Shown here in pieces: positions 1 through 7,210 of a stretch of DNA of 41,114 nucleotides. Position 1 is the stretch's first letter. Every line of letters starts with the position of its first letter. The translations under genes and the position numbers were made by a program. This DNA is from Jiangella muralis. GTDB lineage: Bacteria; Actinomycetota; Actinomycetes; Jiangellales; Jiangellaceae. The notes beneath the pieces were generated by a model. The model searched no databases, had not been told where the DNA came from, and worked only from the letters and a program-made list of their open reading frames with translations. Location: positions 1-41,114 of the forward strand of contig NZ_KQ434752.1 in NCBI RefSeq assembly GCF_001270745.1, in the 5' to 3' direction.

Positions 1-610
1 CGGACCAGGCGGCCGGGATGCGCACGGAGCCGCCCTGGTCGCCGCCGTAGGCGATGTCGACCTCTCCCGCCGCGACCGCCACCGCGCCGCCCGACGAGGT
101 CCCGCCGGCCAGCCGGGACGGGTCGTGCGGGTTCTTCGGCCGCCGGTCATCGCCCACCTCGCCGAACCCGCCGACGACCGCGTTCGTGCCGATGAGGGTC
201 GCGCCCGCCTCCAGCGCACGCCGCGCCACCGTCGAGTCGAAGTCGGGCATCAGCCGGTCACCGCCGAACGATCCCAGCGTCGACGCGATGCCCGCGACCG
301 CGATGGTGTCCTTCACCGAGACCGTCCGCCCGCCCAGCCGCCCCCCCCCATCGCCGCCGCCGCCGAACGAGCACTTGCGCAGCCACGCGTTCAGCGGTTC
401 CCCCGCCGCGGAGGGCTTGTACGGCACATCCCGCCGCACCGCCGCCACCGGCGGCGGCGGATCCTGCAGCCGCGCGTTCATGAACTCGTCGACGCCCTTC
501 AGCCAGTCGGCCAAGAACCGCTGATACGTCGCGACCTCGTGCCCGGCCACCTCGAAGCCCAGCGACCGGGCAACCCGCTGGATCTCCGCAGTCTCGGGCA
601 CCATGAACAT
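1..610 (-). CDS. Amidase signature family protein, N-terminal 203 codons (cut by window edge)
   Basis: Amidase signature enzymes hydrolyse amide bonds with a Ser-cisSer-Lys triad. The frame read from ATG 610 to the window edge shows all three elements: VSVKD (Lys about residue 100), GGTSSGG (residues 169-175) and GGSIR (Ser about 195). The start is supported by GGGGAGG 5 nt upstream. The first 60 residues (PETAEIQRVARSLGFEVAGH) are a typical helical lead-in. The C-terminal two thirds lies outside the window, so substrate type cannot be judged. A run of nine C at 341-349 looks risky for a frameshift, but the frame is continuous through it and gives a Gly-rich loop before the catalytic Lys. The next gene, asnB, is on the same strand 182 bp upstream, so an operon is possible but not shown. 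Confidence 0.85.
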   Translation of the reverse strand, partial: MFMVPETAEIQRVARSLGFEVAGHEVATYQRFLADWLKGVDEFMNARLQDPPPPVAAVRRDVPYKPSAAGEPLNAWLRKCSFGGGGDGGGRLGGRTVSVKDTIAVAGIASTLGSFGGDRLMPDFDSTVARRALEAGATLIGTNAVVGGFGEVGDDRRPKNPHDPSRLAGGTSSGGAVAVAAGEVDIAYGGDQGGSVRIPAAWS

Positions 611-792
611 GCCGACCTCCCCGCCGATTCACACGAAACAACCGTTTCGCCTATTGAATCACGGGCGCCGGGGTGGCCGCCACCAGGACGGTTTGGCGCT
701 ATGGAGTCAGCGGTGTCACCGCCCTACCGGCGTAGTGGCCCGGGGCGACATCGGTGACGACGTGCTGAGCAGACGAGCCGCGAGCCCCAGTG

Positions 793-2640
793 TCAAAGCT
801 CGAGGCGCGGCTTGTAGAGATCGAACCAGTGATGCAGGTCCAATGCGGCCTCGATGCCGGACCTCGTGCTCCGAGGCGTACTCTCGGCGTCCACCTTCGC
901 GGCGTGCTCCAGCCAGGACCGGTCGATCAGCTCGAACACGGGACTCGACGGCACGCCGAGCACTTCCTGCGCCTGTTCCTGGATATTTCGTAGATAGTCC
1001 GCGTCCTGCGTCAAGGGGTAGCCCGCCTTCTTCCGGTTGCGGATCGAACGGGGAACGACGTCTCCGCTCGCTGCCCGGAGCAGGCTCTTCTCCTGGCCGT
1101 CGAAGGTCTTCAGCGACCACGGCACGTTGTAGACGTACTCGACAAGCCGATGGTCGCAGAACGGCACCCTTACCTCGAGGCCTACGGCCATCGACAGGCG
1201 GTCTTTCCGATCGAGCAGGTAGCGAACGAATCGAGCGATGCTCAAATAGAAGACGGTGCGCATGCGCCGCTCCGATTCGCCGACGTCGTCGAGGTAGTCG
1301 ATCTCGGCTGCGGCGCTTCGATAGAGATCGTCGATGTAGTGGTTGAGATCCATCGTGCGCCGTAGTTCCCCCGACACCCACGGAAGCGGGTCATCGGTCC
1401 GCGCCCTGATGAAGGAGATCCAGGGGAAGGTCGAGTCTCGCTGCGCGGCCTCGTCGTGCATCCACGGGTAGCCGCCGAACACTTCGTCGGCTGTTTCTCC
1501 GGACAGAGCGACAGTCGAGTTGGACTTAATGGCGTCGAACAGGAGATAGAGGGAGGTGTCGAAATCACCGAAACCGCTCGGCAGGTCGCGGGCCGCGATG
1601 CGGGCCCTGCGCACGGCCGGATCCTTCAGCGTCTCCGCATCCAGCATCACCACCTCGTGCCTCAGCTGCCGGTAGGCGACCATGTCACGGACGAACCGGG
1701 AGTCCGGCTCCTCCCAGCCTGGTTCCCGAGTGAAGTTCTGCTCGTGGCCGGCGAAGTCGACGGAGAACGTCCGCAGTGAAGAGCCGTCATTGTCGAGTTG
1801 CCGGGCGGCGAGGCCCGTGATCGTGCTGGAGTCGAGCCCGCCGGAGAGCAGTACGCACCGCGGGACGTCGGCGACGAGTTGCCGCTGGACGATGTCGTCC
1901 AGGAGTTCCCGCACGTGTTCGATGGTCGACTGACGGTCGTCACGATGCTCCGAAGGCTGCAGCTGCCAGTAGGTGCGGCTCCTGATGCCGTCGGCGTCGA
2001 CGGACACGACCGTCCCCGGCAGGACCTCGCTCATGCCCTTCCACAGCGACCATCCCGGCGGCTTGGTGAACAGAGCGTGCGACATGAGGCCGCGAAGACC
2101 TTCGAGGTCGACGACCTTCTTGACGAACGGATGGGCGAGAATCGCCTTGGGCTCCGACCCGAAGAGGACGCCGTCGGCGGTCGGATAGTAGTAGAGCGGC
2201 TTCACGCCGAGACGATCGCGGATCAGCAGTAGGCGGGAGTCACGGTCGTCCCAGAGCGCGAAGGCGAACATCCCGTTGAGGTGGTCGACGAGCGTGTCGC
2301 CCCACTCGGCATAGGCGTTCAGGACGACTTCCGTGTCGCTCTGCGTCCGGAACCGGTGCCCCTTGCCGATCAGTTCCCGGCGCAGTTCCTGGTAGTTGTA
2401 GACCTCACCGCTGTAGGTGAGCGCCACGGTGCCGTTCGGTGTGCGGATCGTCATGGGCTGCTTGCCGCCGTCAAGATCGATCACCGCGAGTCGGCGATGA
2501 CCGAGCGCGACGTTGCGGCGCAGCCAGACGCCGGAGTCGTCCGGCCCGCGGCGCTCCATGGTGGCGACCATGTCGTCGATGACGTGCCTCCTGGATCGCA
2601 GGTCCGAGTCGTATGACACCCATCCCGTGATGCCGCACAC
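793..2640 (-). CDS. asnB: Asparagine synthase (glutamine-hydrolysing), AsnB type
   Basis: It makes asparagine from aspartate, glutamine and ATP in the cytoplasm. The 615-residue protein starts MCGITGW, so removal of Met exposes the Cys nucleophile of a class II glutaminase domain (about residues 2-200, with GHRRL near 47-51 and GEVYNY near 78-83). The synthetase domain follows, with the ATP-pyrophosphatase loop SGGLDSS at about 266-272. Length and motif order fit standard AsnB. The start is a GTG at 2640, fixed by the required MCG terminus and by an AGAAGG sequence 4 nt upstream. No neighbour suggests a secondary-metabolite role, although AsnB-like amidotransferases occur in such clusters. 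Upstream lies only a decayed GH3 gene on the other strand. Confidence 0.93.
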   Translation of the reverse strand: MCGITGWVSYDSDLRSRRHVIDDMVATMERRGPDDSGVWLRRNVALGHRRLAVIDLDGGKQPMTIRTPNGTVALTYSGEVYNYQELRRELIGKGHRFRTQSDTEVVLNAYAEWGDTLVDHLNGMFAFALWDDRDSRLLLIRDRLGVKPLYYYPTADGVLFGSEPKAILAHPFVKKVVDLEGLRGLMSHALFTKPPGWSLWKGMSEVLPGTVVSVDADGIRSRTYWQLQPSEHRDDRQSTIEHVRELLDDIVQRQLVADVPRCVLLSGGLDSSTITGLAARQLDNDGSSLRTFSVDFAGHEQNFTREPGWEEPDSRFVRDMVAYRQLRHEVVMLDAETLKDPAVRRARIAARDLPSGFGDFDTSLYLLFDAIKSNSTVALSGETADEVFGGYPWMHDEAAQRDSTFPWISFIRARTDDPLPWVSGELRRTMDLNHYIDDLYRSAAAEIDYLDDVGESERRMRTVFYLSIARFVRYLLDRKDRLSMAVGLEVRVPFCDHRLVEYVYNVPWSLKTFDGQEKSLLRAASGDVVPRSIRNRKKAGYPLTQDADYLRNIQEQAQEVLGVPSSPVFELIDRSWLEHAAKVDAESTPRSTRSGIEAALDLHHWFDLYKPRLEL

Positions 2641-2761
2641 GTCGCCTTCTCTCGTCGGAGGTCACGGTTGTGGCCTGGTGTCATTGAATTCGCCGCGGCG
2701 ACGCTCGAGCCAGGGGGAGATCTTCGCTCGACGTGGAACGGGCCGGGTCAGCCCAGCGGCG

Positions 2762-3537
2762 CGGTTGTAGCTGCGTTGGCGACTCCCCCGACCAACCGCG
2801 CGCAGGCCCGGAGGTTGGCCGAGCGGTCGGTCGTGCTGCCGGCAAACGACGGCACGCTGCCGCTCAGGCCCACGGCCCTCCGCGTGGCCGTCGTCGGGAC
2901 GACCGCGTCGAGGCGCGCACGTTCCTGGGCTGCTACTCGTTCCCGAACCACGTGCTGGCCAGCACGGCGGCGACGCGCCGGTGCCGCACGAGGCCGGCGC
3001 CGCGATCACCGGCGACGACGGGTTCCGGGTTCGCGGGGGCGGTGGCTCTGGCGGCGGAGTCCGACGCCGCGATCGTGATCGTCGGTGACCTCGCCGGGCT
3101 GTTCCGCCGCGGCACGTCCGGCGAGGGCTGCGACGCGTCCGACCTCGACCTGCCGGGCGTCCAGTCCGAGCTGGCCACGGCCGTGCTGGACACCGGGACG
3201 CCGGTGGTGCTGGTGGTGGTGTCCGGGCGGCCGTACGCGCTCAGCGATCTCGCACCCCGCTGCGCGGCCGTCGTCCAGGCGTTCTTCCCGGGTGAGAAGG
3301 GCGGCGCCCCTGGACCAGGGCACCGACGGCATCCCCGACCTCGACCCGCGCCGCTGCACCCGTTCGGCCGCGGCCGGTCCCACACGACCGTGGAGTATCG
3401 GGACCTGACGCTGGGCGCGCCGGCCATCCCGTGGTCTGGCCGGTGCGCGAGCTGATCGGCTACCGGCGACGCGCCGCGGGTGCTCGACGGCGCGCGCGTC
3501 ATGACCACACCCGCCCACCTCGACGACGTCACCTGAT
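2762..3537 (+). pseudogene. Glycoside hydrolase family 3 (beta-glucosidase) remnant
   Basis: Pieces of a GH3 C-terminal half are spread over two frames. LAERSVVLPANDGTLPL lies in one frame (about 2806-2870). LGCYSFPNHVL, then GLFRRGTSGEGCDASDLDLP and VVQAFFPGEKGG, lie in a second frame (about 2925-3305). The tail pieces DGIPDLDP and HPFGRGRSHTTVEY again lie in different frames, followed by a VWPVRELIGY fibronectin-like piece. The N-terminal catalytic barrel is missing, and the segment between FFPGEKGG and the PFG motif is shortened. At least two frameshifts plus deletions make an active enzyme impossible. I infer a gene in late decay. No transposase is visible at either end. Confidence 0.8.
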
Positions 3538-3672
3538 CAACTTCCCGTCGACGATCAGGTGACGAAGGCGCGCCCATTCGGGCGGGTTCGTCACCTGATC
3601 GTCTCCACCATGTGGACGACCGATGATCAGGTGACGTTCCGGCACGATCGAGGGCCGTTGTGTCACCTGATC
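3528..3672. repeat. Five alternating copies of the 11-mer GTCACCTGATC
   Basis: GTCACCTGATC occurs at 3528-3538, 3590-3600 and 3662-3672. Its reverse complement GATCAGGTGAC occurs at 3553-3563 and 3625-3635. Start-to-start distances are 25, 37, 35 and 37 nt. The second and third copies form a hairpin with 15-bp perfect arms (3552-3566 and 3587-3601) and an inner CGCCC/GGGCG stem. The fourth and fifth form a second hairpin with 11-bp arms. The array fills the gap between the GH3 remnant and the MerR-type promoter. It looks like a REP/BIME-style intergenic palindromic array. Confidence 0.8.
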
Positions 3673-3740
3673 GTTCTGCGCACGCCGACCGCGACCAGGC
3701 CGCCCGCGACCAGCCGCGCATCGTCACCGCCATGCGCGGC

Positions 3741-3778
3741 TTGCATCCGGTACCCGGGTACGGGTTTACCGTCGAAGC
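3741..3778 (+). promoter_or_regulatory. MerR-type long-spacer promoter with palindromic operator
   Basis: A -35-like TTGCAT (3741-3746) and a -10-like TACCGT (3767-3772) are separated by 20 bp, the overlong spacing typical of promoters activated by MerR-family proteins. The perfect palindrome GTACCCGGGTAC (3750-3761) sits in the middle of the spacer. The -10 ends 6 nt before ATG 3779, so the transcript is probably leaderless. The MerR protein encoded by the second gene of the operon is the likely regulator. Confidence 0.6.
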
Positions 3779-4090
3779 ATGGACCTCGACGCCTCGTTCC
3801 TTCCGTCATCGTGCACGCTGCCCACGGCCGACCGCCCGCTGCGGCTGGCCGAGTTCGCCGACCTGTTCGCCCGCTCCGCCACCCGCCCGGTCCGGGTCTC
3901 CCCGACCCGGCTGCGGCTCACCCTCGACGACGACCCCGGCGTCCTCGCGACCGCCCGTGACCTCGCCGGACGCGAGTCGGCCTGCTGCTCGTTCTTCACC
4001 TTCGACGTCGGCGACGACGGCGCGCTGACGGTCGACGTGCCGCCGGCGCAGGCGATGGTGCTGGACGGCCTGGAGCGGCTGGCCCGATGA
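3779..4090 (+). CDS. Small Cys-containing protein co-transcribed with merR
   Basis: This is a 103-residue soluble protein with no signal peptide or membrane segment. Notable features are SCTLPTADRPLRLAEF at residues 11-26 and a vicinal cysteine pair in ESACCSFFTF (Cys69-Cys70), plus Cys12. I recognise the general type as a short actinobacterial protein found beside metal-type MerR regulators, but I cannot name a reaction. The CC pair and the partner gene suggest binding of a thiophilic metal. It overlaps the merR start by 4 nt (ATGA), so the two are translationally coupled. ATG 3779 is chosen because a -10 hexamer ends 6 nt upstream. Confidence 0.75.
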   Translation: MDLDASFLPSSCTLPTADRPLRLAEFADLFARSATRPVRVSPTRLRLTLDDDPGVLATARDLAGRESACCSFFTFDVGDDGALTVDVPPAQAMVLDGLERLAR

Positions 4091-4503
4091 CGCTGCGCAG
4101 CGGCGAACTGGCCACGGCGGCCGGCGTCAACCTGCAGACGCTGCGCTACTACGAGCGTCGCGGGCTGCTGGCCGCGCCGGAGCGCACCCTCGGCGGCCAC
4201 CGCACCTACCCGGACGGCGCCGTCACCACCGTCCGCGTCATCAAGGCGGCGCAGCGGCTCGGCTTCACGCTGGACGAGATCGCCGAACTGGCCGACACCG
4301 GCCGCGGCCACGCCCACTCCGACGCCGACCTGCGCGAGCGCGCCACCGCGAAGATCGCCGAGATCGAGGGCCGGATCGCCGACCTCGCCGCCATCCGCGA
4401 CACCCTGAGAGCCGCGCTCGACGCCGGCTGCCACGACCTGCGCGACTGCGCCGGCAGCCCGGACTGCCCGATCCCGTTCACCGACCTGGCCCACGACGGG
4501 TGA
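4087..4503 (+). CDS. MerR-family transcriptional regulator, heavy-metal type
   Basis: The 138-residue protein has the MerR winged helix (LRSGELATAAGVNLQTLRYYERRGLL, residues 3-28), a wing with GGHRTY, and a dimerisation helix to about residue 112. The C-terminus carries Cys115, Cys121 and Cys127 in GCHDLRDCAGSPDCPIPF. By alignment in mind with mercury MerR, Cys127-Pro-Ile resembles the last metal Cys. The position of the first metal Cys near the start of the long helix is instead occupied by HAH (residues 75-77). Metal specificity may therefore differ from Hg(II). It should bind the palindrome in the 20-bp spacer upstream of its operon and switch it on by DNA distortion. A GC hairpin follows the stop. 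Confidence 0.9.
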   Translation: MTLRSGELATAAGVNLQTLRYYERRGLLAAPERTLGGHRTYPDGAVTTVRVIKAAQRLGFTLDEIAELADTGRGHAHSDADLRERATAKIAEIEGRIADLAAIRDTLRAALDAGCHDLRDCAGSPDCPIPFTDLAHDG

Positions 4504-4505
4504 GG

Positions 4506-4535
4506 GCGCCTCGGGCGGTGACCCACCCGAGGCGC
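4506..4535. terminator. GC hairpin between convergent merR and micro-ORF copy 2
   Basis: GCGCCTCGGG (4506-4515) pairs perfectly with CCCGAGGCGC (4526-4535) across a 10-nt loop. It starts 3 nt after the merR stop and lies 15 nt downstream of the minus-strand micro-ORF stop, so it can end transcription from both sides. There is only a weak T tract (CCTTTGC) on the plus side. Confidence 0.6.
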
Positions 4536-4550
4536 GCCTTTGCGGCTGGG

Positions 4551-4595
4551 TCAGTGCTCCCAGTCCCAGCTGCGGTTCCAGTCACGGTCGCGCAT
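4551..4595 (-). CDS. 14-residue micro-ORF, copy 2 (MRDRDWNRSWDWEH)
   Basis: Fourteen codons run from ATG 4595 to TGA 4551 and encode MRDRDWNRSWDWEH: three Trp, three Asp, three Arg, one Glu and one His. A strong GAGGAGGAGG ribosome site stands about 2-8 nt upstream. The almost identical copy at 4676-4720 differs in the peptide only at residue 3 (Asp here, Asn there). Conservation of ORF and ribosome site in both units argues that it is translated. There is no signal peptide. I do not recognise the peptide. Leader peptide, small regulatory peptide or RiPP-like precursor are all open; no modifying enzyme or tryptophan gene is adjacent. Confidence 0.6.
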   Translation of the reverse strand: MRDRDWNRSWDWEH

Positions 4596-4629
4596 GCCTC
4601 CTCCTCTCCGCCGCTCGACACACGGATGA

Positions 4630-4663
4630 GGGCGCCCCGGGCGGTCGTCCACCCGAGGCGCCC
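4630..4663. terminator. GC hairpin after micro-ORF copy 1
   Basis: A 12-bp stem (4630-4641 with 4652-4663, one mismatch) and a 10-nt loop lie 12 nt past the stop of the micro-ORF at 4676-4720 on the minus strand. It repeats the hairpin after the other copy. Read on the minus strand, no clear U tract follows, so it may attenuate or stabilise rather than fully terminate. Confidence 0.5.
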
Positions 4664-4675
4664 CTAGCGGCTGGG

Positions 4676-4720
4676 TCAGTGCTCCCAGTCCCAGCTGCGG
4701 TTCCAGTCACGGTTGCGCAT
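4676..4720 (-). CDS. 14-residue micro-ORF, copy 1 (MRNRDWNRSWDWEH)
   Basis: It runs from ATG 4720 to TGA 4676 with a GAGGAGGAGG ribosome site just upstream. The ORF starts inside the last codons of the MFS gene (MFS stop at 4707-4709), so the two overlap by 14 nt in different frames and could be translationally coupled. The peptide MRNRDWNRSWDWEH is charged and Trp-rich. Its near-identical duplicate and hairpin follow downstream. The physical link to an exporter raises the idea of an exported or sensed peptide, but this is inference only. Confidence 0.6.
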   Translation of the reverse strand: MRNRDWNRSWDWEH

Positions 4721-5942
4721 GCCTCCTCCTCTCCTCCGCTCGACGGACGGCCGGGCCGATGTGGTCGCGGCCGCGCAGCAGCGCCGCCCAGACCAGCACC
4801 GCACCCAGCGAACCGGCGGCCGCGCACGCGGCGACGGCCACCGACGGCGGCAGCAGTTCCGCCAGCCCGCCGGCCAGCAGGACGCCGGCGCCCTGCGCCG
4901 ACTGCAGGCCGGCCGACGCGAAGCCGATGGCGCGCCCGCGCATCTCGTCGGCCAGTTCCTCGGTGAACGCCACCTGCGCCAGCACCATGTAGGTCGCGAG
5001 CAGCCCGGAGAGCGCCCACAACACCACCGTCACCGGCAGCGGCGGGCCGGCGACCGTCGCCACCAGCGGCACCCCGGTCGCGACGGCGAGCGGCACCATC
5101 AGCCGGTCCCGCCAGGCCCGCCCCACCCGGGTCACCAGCGCGGCGCCGACCACCGAGCCCACCACGTCGGCCGCCATCAGCAACCCGACGGCGGCGGCGC
5201 CGGCGCCGATCTGGTCCGCGTACGGCGCCGCGAGGGCCTCCGGACCCAGGAAGAGGCCGAACAGCCAGATCAGCGACACCAGCCCGAGCAGCCTCCGGTC
5301 ACGGACCACCAGACGAACGCCGGCCAGCGCGAATCCGGACGGCCGCCGCGCGGAGTCCCCGCTGGGCCGGTGCGGCCGCAGCCCCCACCGCAGCAGCGCC
5401 GCCGACAGCAGGAACGTGACGGCGTTGGCGGCCAGCGCGACGTGCGGCCCGCCCGCCCACACGACCATCAGGCCGCCGACGGTGAAACCAGCGATCTGGG
5501 CCAGCCCATCGGTCGCCGTCATGATGCCCATCCCGACGGCGAACCGGTCGCCGGTCAGCACGGCCGGCAGGGTCGCGGTCCGGCCGGCGGCGAACAGCGG
5601 TTGCAGGCACGTCATCGCGACCACGAGTGCCGCGAGCAGCGGCAGCGGCATCCCGGGGATCGCCATCAGCCCGGCGAACATCGCCCGCGCGACGTCGACG
5701 GACACCAGCACCGTCCGGCGCGGGTACCGGTCCGCCAGCCCGGCCAGCAGCGGCGCCGTGAACAGCGGCGGCAGCAGGGTGAGCGCGTAGATCAGCGCCG
5801 TCAGCCCGGCCGAGGCGGTCCGCTCGTACACCAACAGCGCCAGCGCCACCCGAGCCAGCTGGTCGCCGACGCGCGACTGGGTCTGGGCCAGCCAGAGCAC
5901 GCGGAACTCGGCGACGGCGAACACCTCGCGCCAGCCGGCCAT
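4707..5942 (-). CDS. MFS transporter
   Basis: A 411-residue membrane protein of the major facilitator superfamily, the single-component drug/metabolite exporter kind. It has about 11-12 hydrophobic segments. The loop between TM2 and TM3 reads GLADRYPRRTV, the MFS signature. A long hydrophilic loop near residues 190-210 (GLRPHRPSGDSARRPSG) separates the two halves. ATG 5942 is preceded by GGAGGG at 4 nt spacing. The C-terminal tail (RRAEERRRHAQP) is encoded by the ribosome site of the downstream 14-codon ORF. The substrate cannot be told. No regulator lies immediately upstream; the next gene in that direction is a PPOX protein 111 bp away on the same strand. Confidence 0.88.
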   Translation of the reverse strand: MAGWREVFAVAEFRVLWLAQTQSRVGDQLARVALALLVYERTASAGLTALIYALTLLPPLFTAPLLAGLADRYPRRTVLVSVDVARAMFAGLMAIPGMPLPLLAALVVAMTCLQPLFAAGRTATLPAVLTGDRFAVGMGIMTATDGLAQIAGFTVGGLMVVWAGGPHVALAANAVTFLLSAALLRWGLRPHRPSGDSARRPSGFALAGVRLVVRDRRLLGLVSLIWLFGLFLGPEALAAPYADQIGAGAAAVGLLMAADVVGSVVGAALVTRVGRAWRDRLMVPLAVATGVPLVATVAGPPLPVTVVLWALSGLLATYMVLAQVAFTEELADEMRGRAIGFASAGLQSAQGAGVLLAGGLAELLPPSVAVAACAAAGSLGAVLVWAALLRGRDHIGPAVRRAEERRRHAQP

Positions 5943-6053
5943 CCGTCCCTCCGCGCCGGCACCGCACCGGCTCGGGACCGACGGTAGGAGCAGCCTGCTT
6001 CAGCCCGGCTTCACCACGTCTTCACGGCAGGTCAACGGCGGGCGGGCGACGGC

Positions 6054-6443
6054 TCAGCCGACGGCGGTGTCCTGGGGCACCGGGGCGAGCAGCGGGCCGA
6101 TGCGCCGGCCACGGACGATCTTCGGCCGGATCCGCAGGCCGCGTTCGTCGGCCGCGGATTGCCCGATCGTGACGACGCACCAGCCGGTGTGGCTGACCTC
6201 GTCGTACTCGTCGGCCTGGAACGCGACGACGCCGAGGCGGTCGGCCGGCGGCAGCACGGGCGACGAACCGACCTCGACGATCACGTCCTCGCCGTCCAGG
6301 TGGAAGCGGACCGGCTCGATCGCCGGCAGCGCGCCCTCGGTGAAGACCAGGCGGCCGATCGGGGCGCGAGCGAGCAGCGCGTAACACGTTTGCCGGTCCA
6401 GCGGGTCCGGGCTGGACGTGATCGAGGGAAGCACGCGCCCCAC
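6054..6443 (-). CDS. Pyridoxamine 5'-phosphate oxidase-like flavin-binding protein
   Basis: A 129-residue protein with the split-barrel PPOX fold: LARAPIGRLVFTEGALPAIEPVRFHLDGEDVIVEV, then VAFQADEYDEVSHTGWCVVTIGQ. Proteins of this kind bind FMN, F420 or haem, and many are reductases of unknown substrate. A PPOX-like gene (Rv3129) belongs to the mycobacterial DosR regulon. Here the gene is divergent from dosR and shares its GGGAC-N4-GTCCC box, about 35 bp upstream of the start. GTG 6443 is the longest start. GTG 6434 is equally plausible, since TAGGAG stands 10 nt before it. The mature protein probably is cytoplasmic. Confidence 0.85.
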   Translation of the reverse strand: MGRVLPSITSSPDPLDRQTCYALLARAPIGRLVFTEGALPAIEPVRFHLDGEDVIVEVGSSPVLPPADRLGVVAFQADEYDEVSHTGWCVVTIGQSAADERGLRIRPKIVRGRRIGPLLAPVPQDTAVG

Positions 6444-6470
6444 GCTCCTACGAACCGGCCCGCGCCGGAA

Positions 6471-6484
6471 GGGACGAAGGTCCC
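6471..6484. promoter_or_regulatory. DosR-type box GGGACGAAGGTCCC upstream of dosR
   Basis: This palindrome matches the core GGGAC-N4-GTCCC of the mycobacterial DosR box. Its centre is about 43 bp before GTG 6521, which has a TACCGT -10 (6508-6513) 7 nt upstream. If transcription starts at the GTG, the box is at -43.5, the classical activator position. It also faces the divergent PPOX gene. Confidence 0.6.
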
Positions 6485-6520
6485 ATGCCGACCCCCGCTG
6501 GCTGGAGTACCGTCGTGCAC

Positions 6521-7189
6521 GTGAGCACCGATCGTGTCGTCCGCGTGTTCCTCCTCGACGACCACGAGGTGGTCCGGCGCGGCGTGTCCGCCCTGCTCGA
6601 GACCGAGCCCGACATCGAGGTCGTCGGCGAGGCCGGCACCGCCGAACAGGCCATGGCCCGCATCCCCGCCCTCGAGCCCGACGTCGCCATCCTCGACGTC
6701 CGCCTTCCCGACGGCGACGGCGTCACCGTCTGCCGCGAGATGCGCTCACGCCTCCCCCACCTGCAATGCCTCATGTTCACCTCGTTCGCCGACGACGACG
6801 CCCTGTTCGACGCCGTCATGGCCGGCGCCGCCGGATACGTCCTCAAGCAGGTCCACGGCACCGACCTCATCGGTGCGGTCCGGGCGCTGGCCGAGGGCAA
6901 GTCGCTGCTCGATCCCGAGAGCACCGCCCGCATGCTGGCCCGGCTGCGCGACCGCGCCACCCGGGCCGACCCGCTGGCCGCGCTCACCGACCAGGAGCGG
7001 CGCATCCTCGACCTCATCGGCGAGGGCCTGACGAACCGCCAGATCGGCGAGCGGATGTTCCTCGCCGAGAAGACCATCAAGAACTACGTCTCCAACCTGC
7101 TGGCCAAACTCGACATGAGCCGCCGCACCCAGGCGGCGGCGCTGTCGGCGCAGCTCAAGGCCGAGGCGAAAGACCATCCCAGCAGCTGA
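6521..7189 (+). CDS. dosR: NarL/LuxR-family response regulator, DosR/DevR type
   Basis: Response regulator of the hypoxia/redox dormancy two-component system. The receiver domain begins VRVFLLDDHEVVRRG. The acidic pair DD, the phospho-Asp in DVAILDVRLPDGDG, Thr/Ser in MFTSF and Lys in YVLKQ are all present. The C-terminal helix-turn-helix is LTDQERRILDLIGEGLTNRQIGERMFLAEKTIKNYVSNLLAKL, almost the mycobacterial DosR wording. I prefer GTG 6521 (222 residues, close to DosR at 217) because a TANNNT hexamer ends 7 nt before it. An in-frame ATG at 6485 would run through the DosR box and lacks a ribosome site. Cognate kinase: DosS at 9577-11298. Confidence 0.9.
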   Translation: MSTDRVVRVFLLDDHEVVRRGVSALLETEPDIEVVGEAGTAEQAMARIPALEPDVAILDVRLPDGDGVTVCREMRSRLPHLQCLMFTSFADDDALFDAVMAGAAGYVLKQVHGTDLIGAVRALAEGKSLLDPESTARMLARLRDRATRADPLAALTDQERRILDLIGEGLTNRQIGERMFLAEKTIKNYVSNLLAKLDMSRRTQAAALSAQLKAEAKDHPSS

Positions 7190-7198
7190 CGCCGCCGC

Positions 7199-7210
7199 TA
7201 AGGTCGTCCC
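7199..7210 (+). promoter_or_regulatory. Leaderless -10 element for the P-type ATPase gene
   Basis: TAAGGT (7199-7204) ends 6 nt before ATG 7211, and no ribosome site is present. This fits leaderless transcription directly from the ATG. The dosR stop is only a few bases before the hexamer, so read-through from dosR is also possible. Confidence 0.45.

Larger units (their letters stand above)
4501..4745. repeat. Tandem duplication (two units of about 119 bp, offset 125 bp)
   Basis: 4501-4619 and 4627-4745 are near copies at a constant offset of about 125 bp. Each unit contains, on the minus strand, a GTCGAGCGG-like lead, a GGAGG-rich ribosome site, a 14-codon ORF and a GC-rich hairpin. The segment spanning ORF and ribosome site is almost identical, and the hairpin loops differ more. 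The outer unit is fused to the 3' end of the MFS gene. Confidence 0.85.

Noticed and set aside
341-349. Run of nine C in the amidase gene as a possible frameshift
   Set aside because: Reading from ATG 610 through the run keeps one frame that contains VSVKD, GGTSSGG and GGSIR, so no shift is needed.
3528-3672. CRISPR array
   Set aside because: Repeats are only 11 bp, alternate in orientation and form hairpins. There is no unique-spacer pattern and no cas gene.
4551-4720. Tryptophan operon leader peptides
   Set aside because: Despite three Trp codons per ORF there is no run of adjacent Trp codons and no tryptophan biosynthesis or tRNA-ligase gene downstream. The genes end at a convergent merR.
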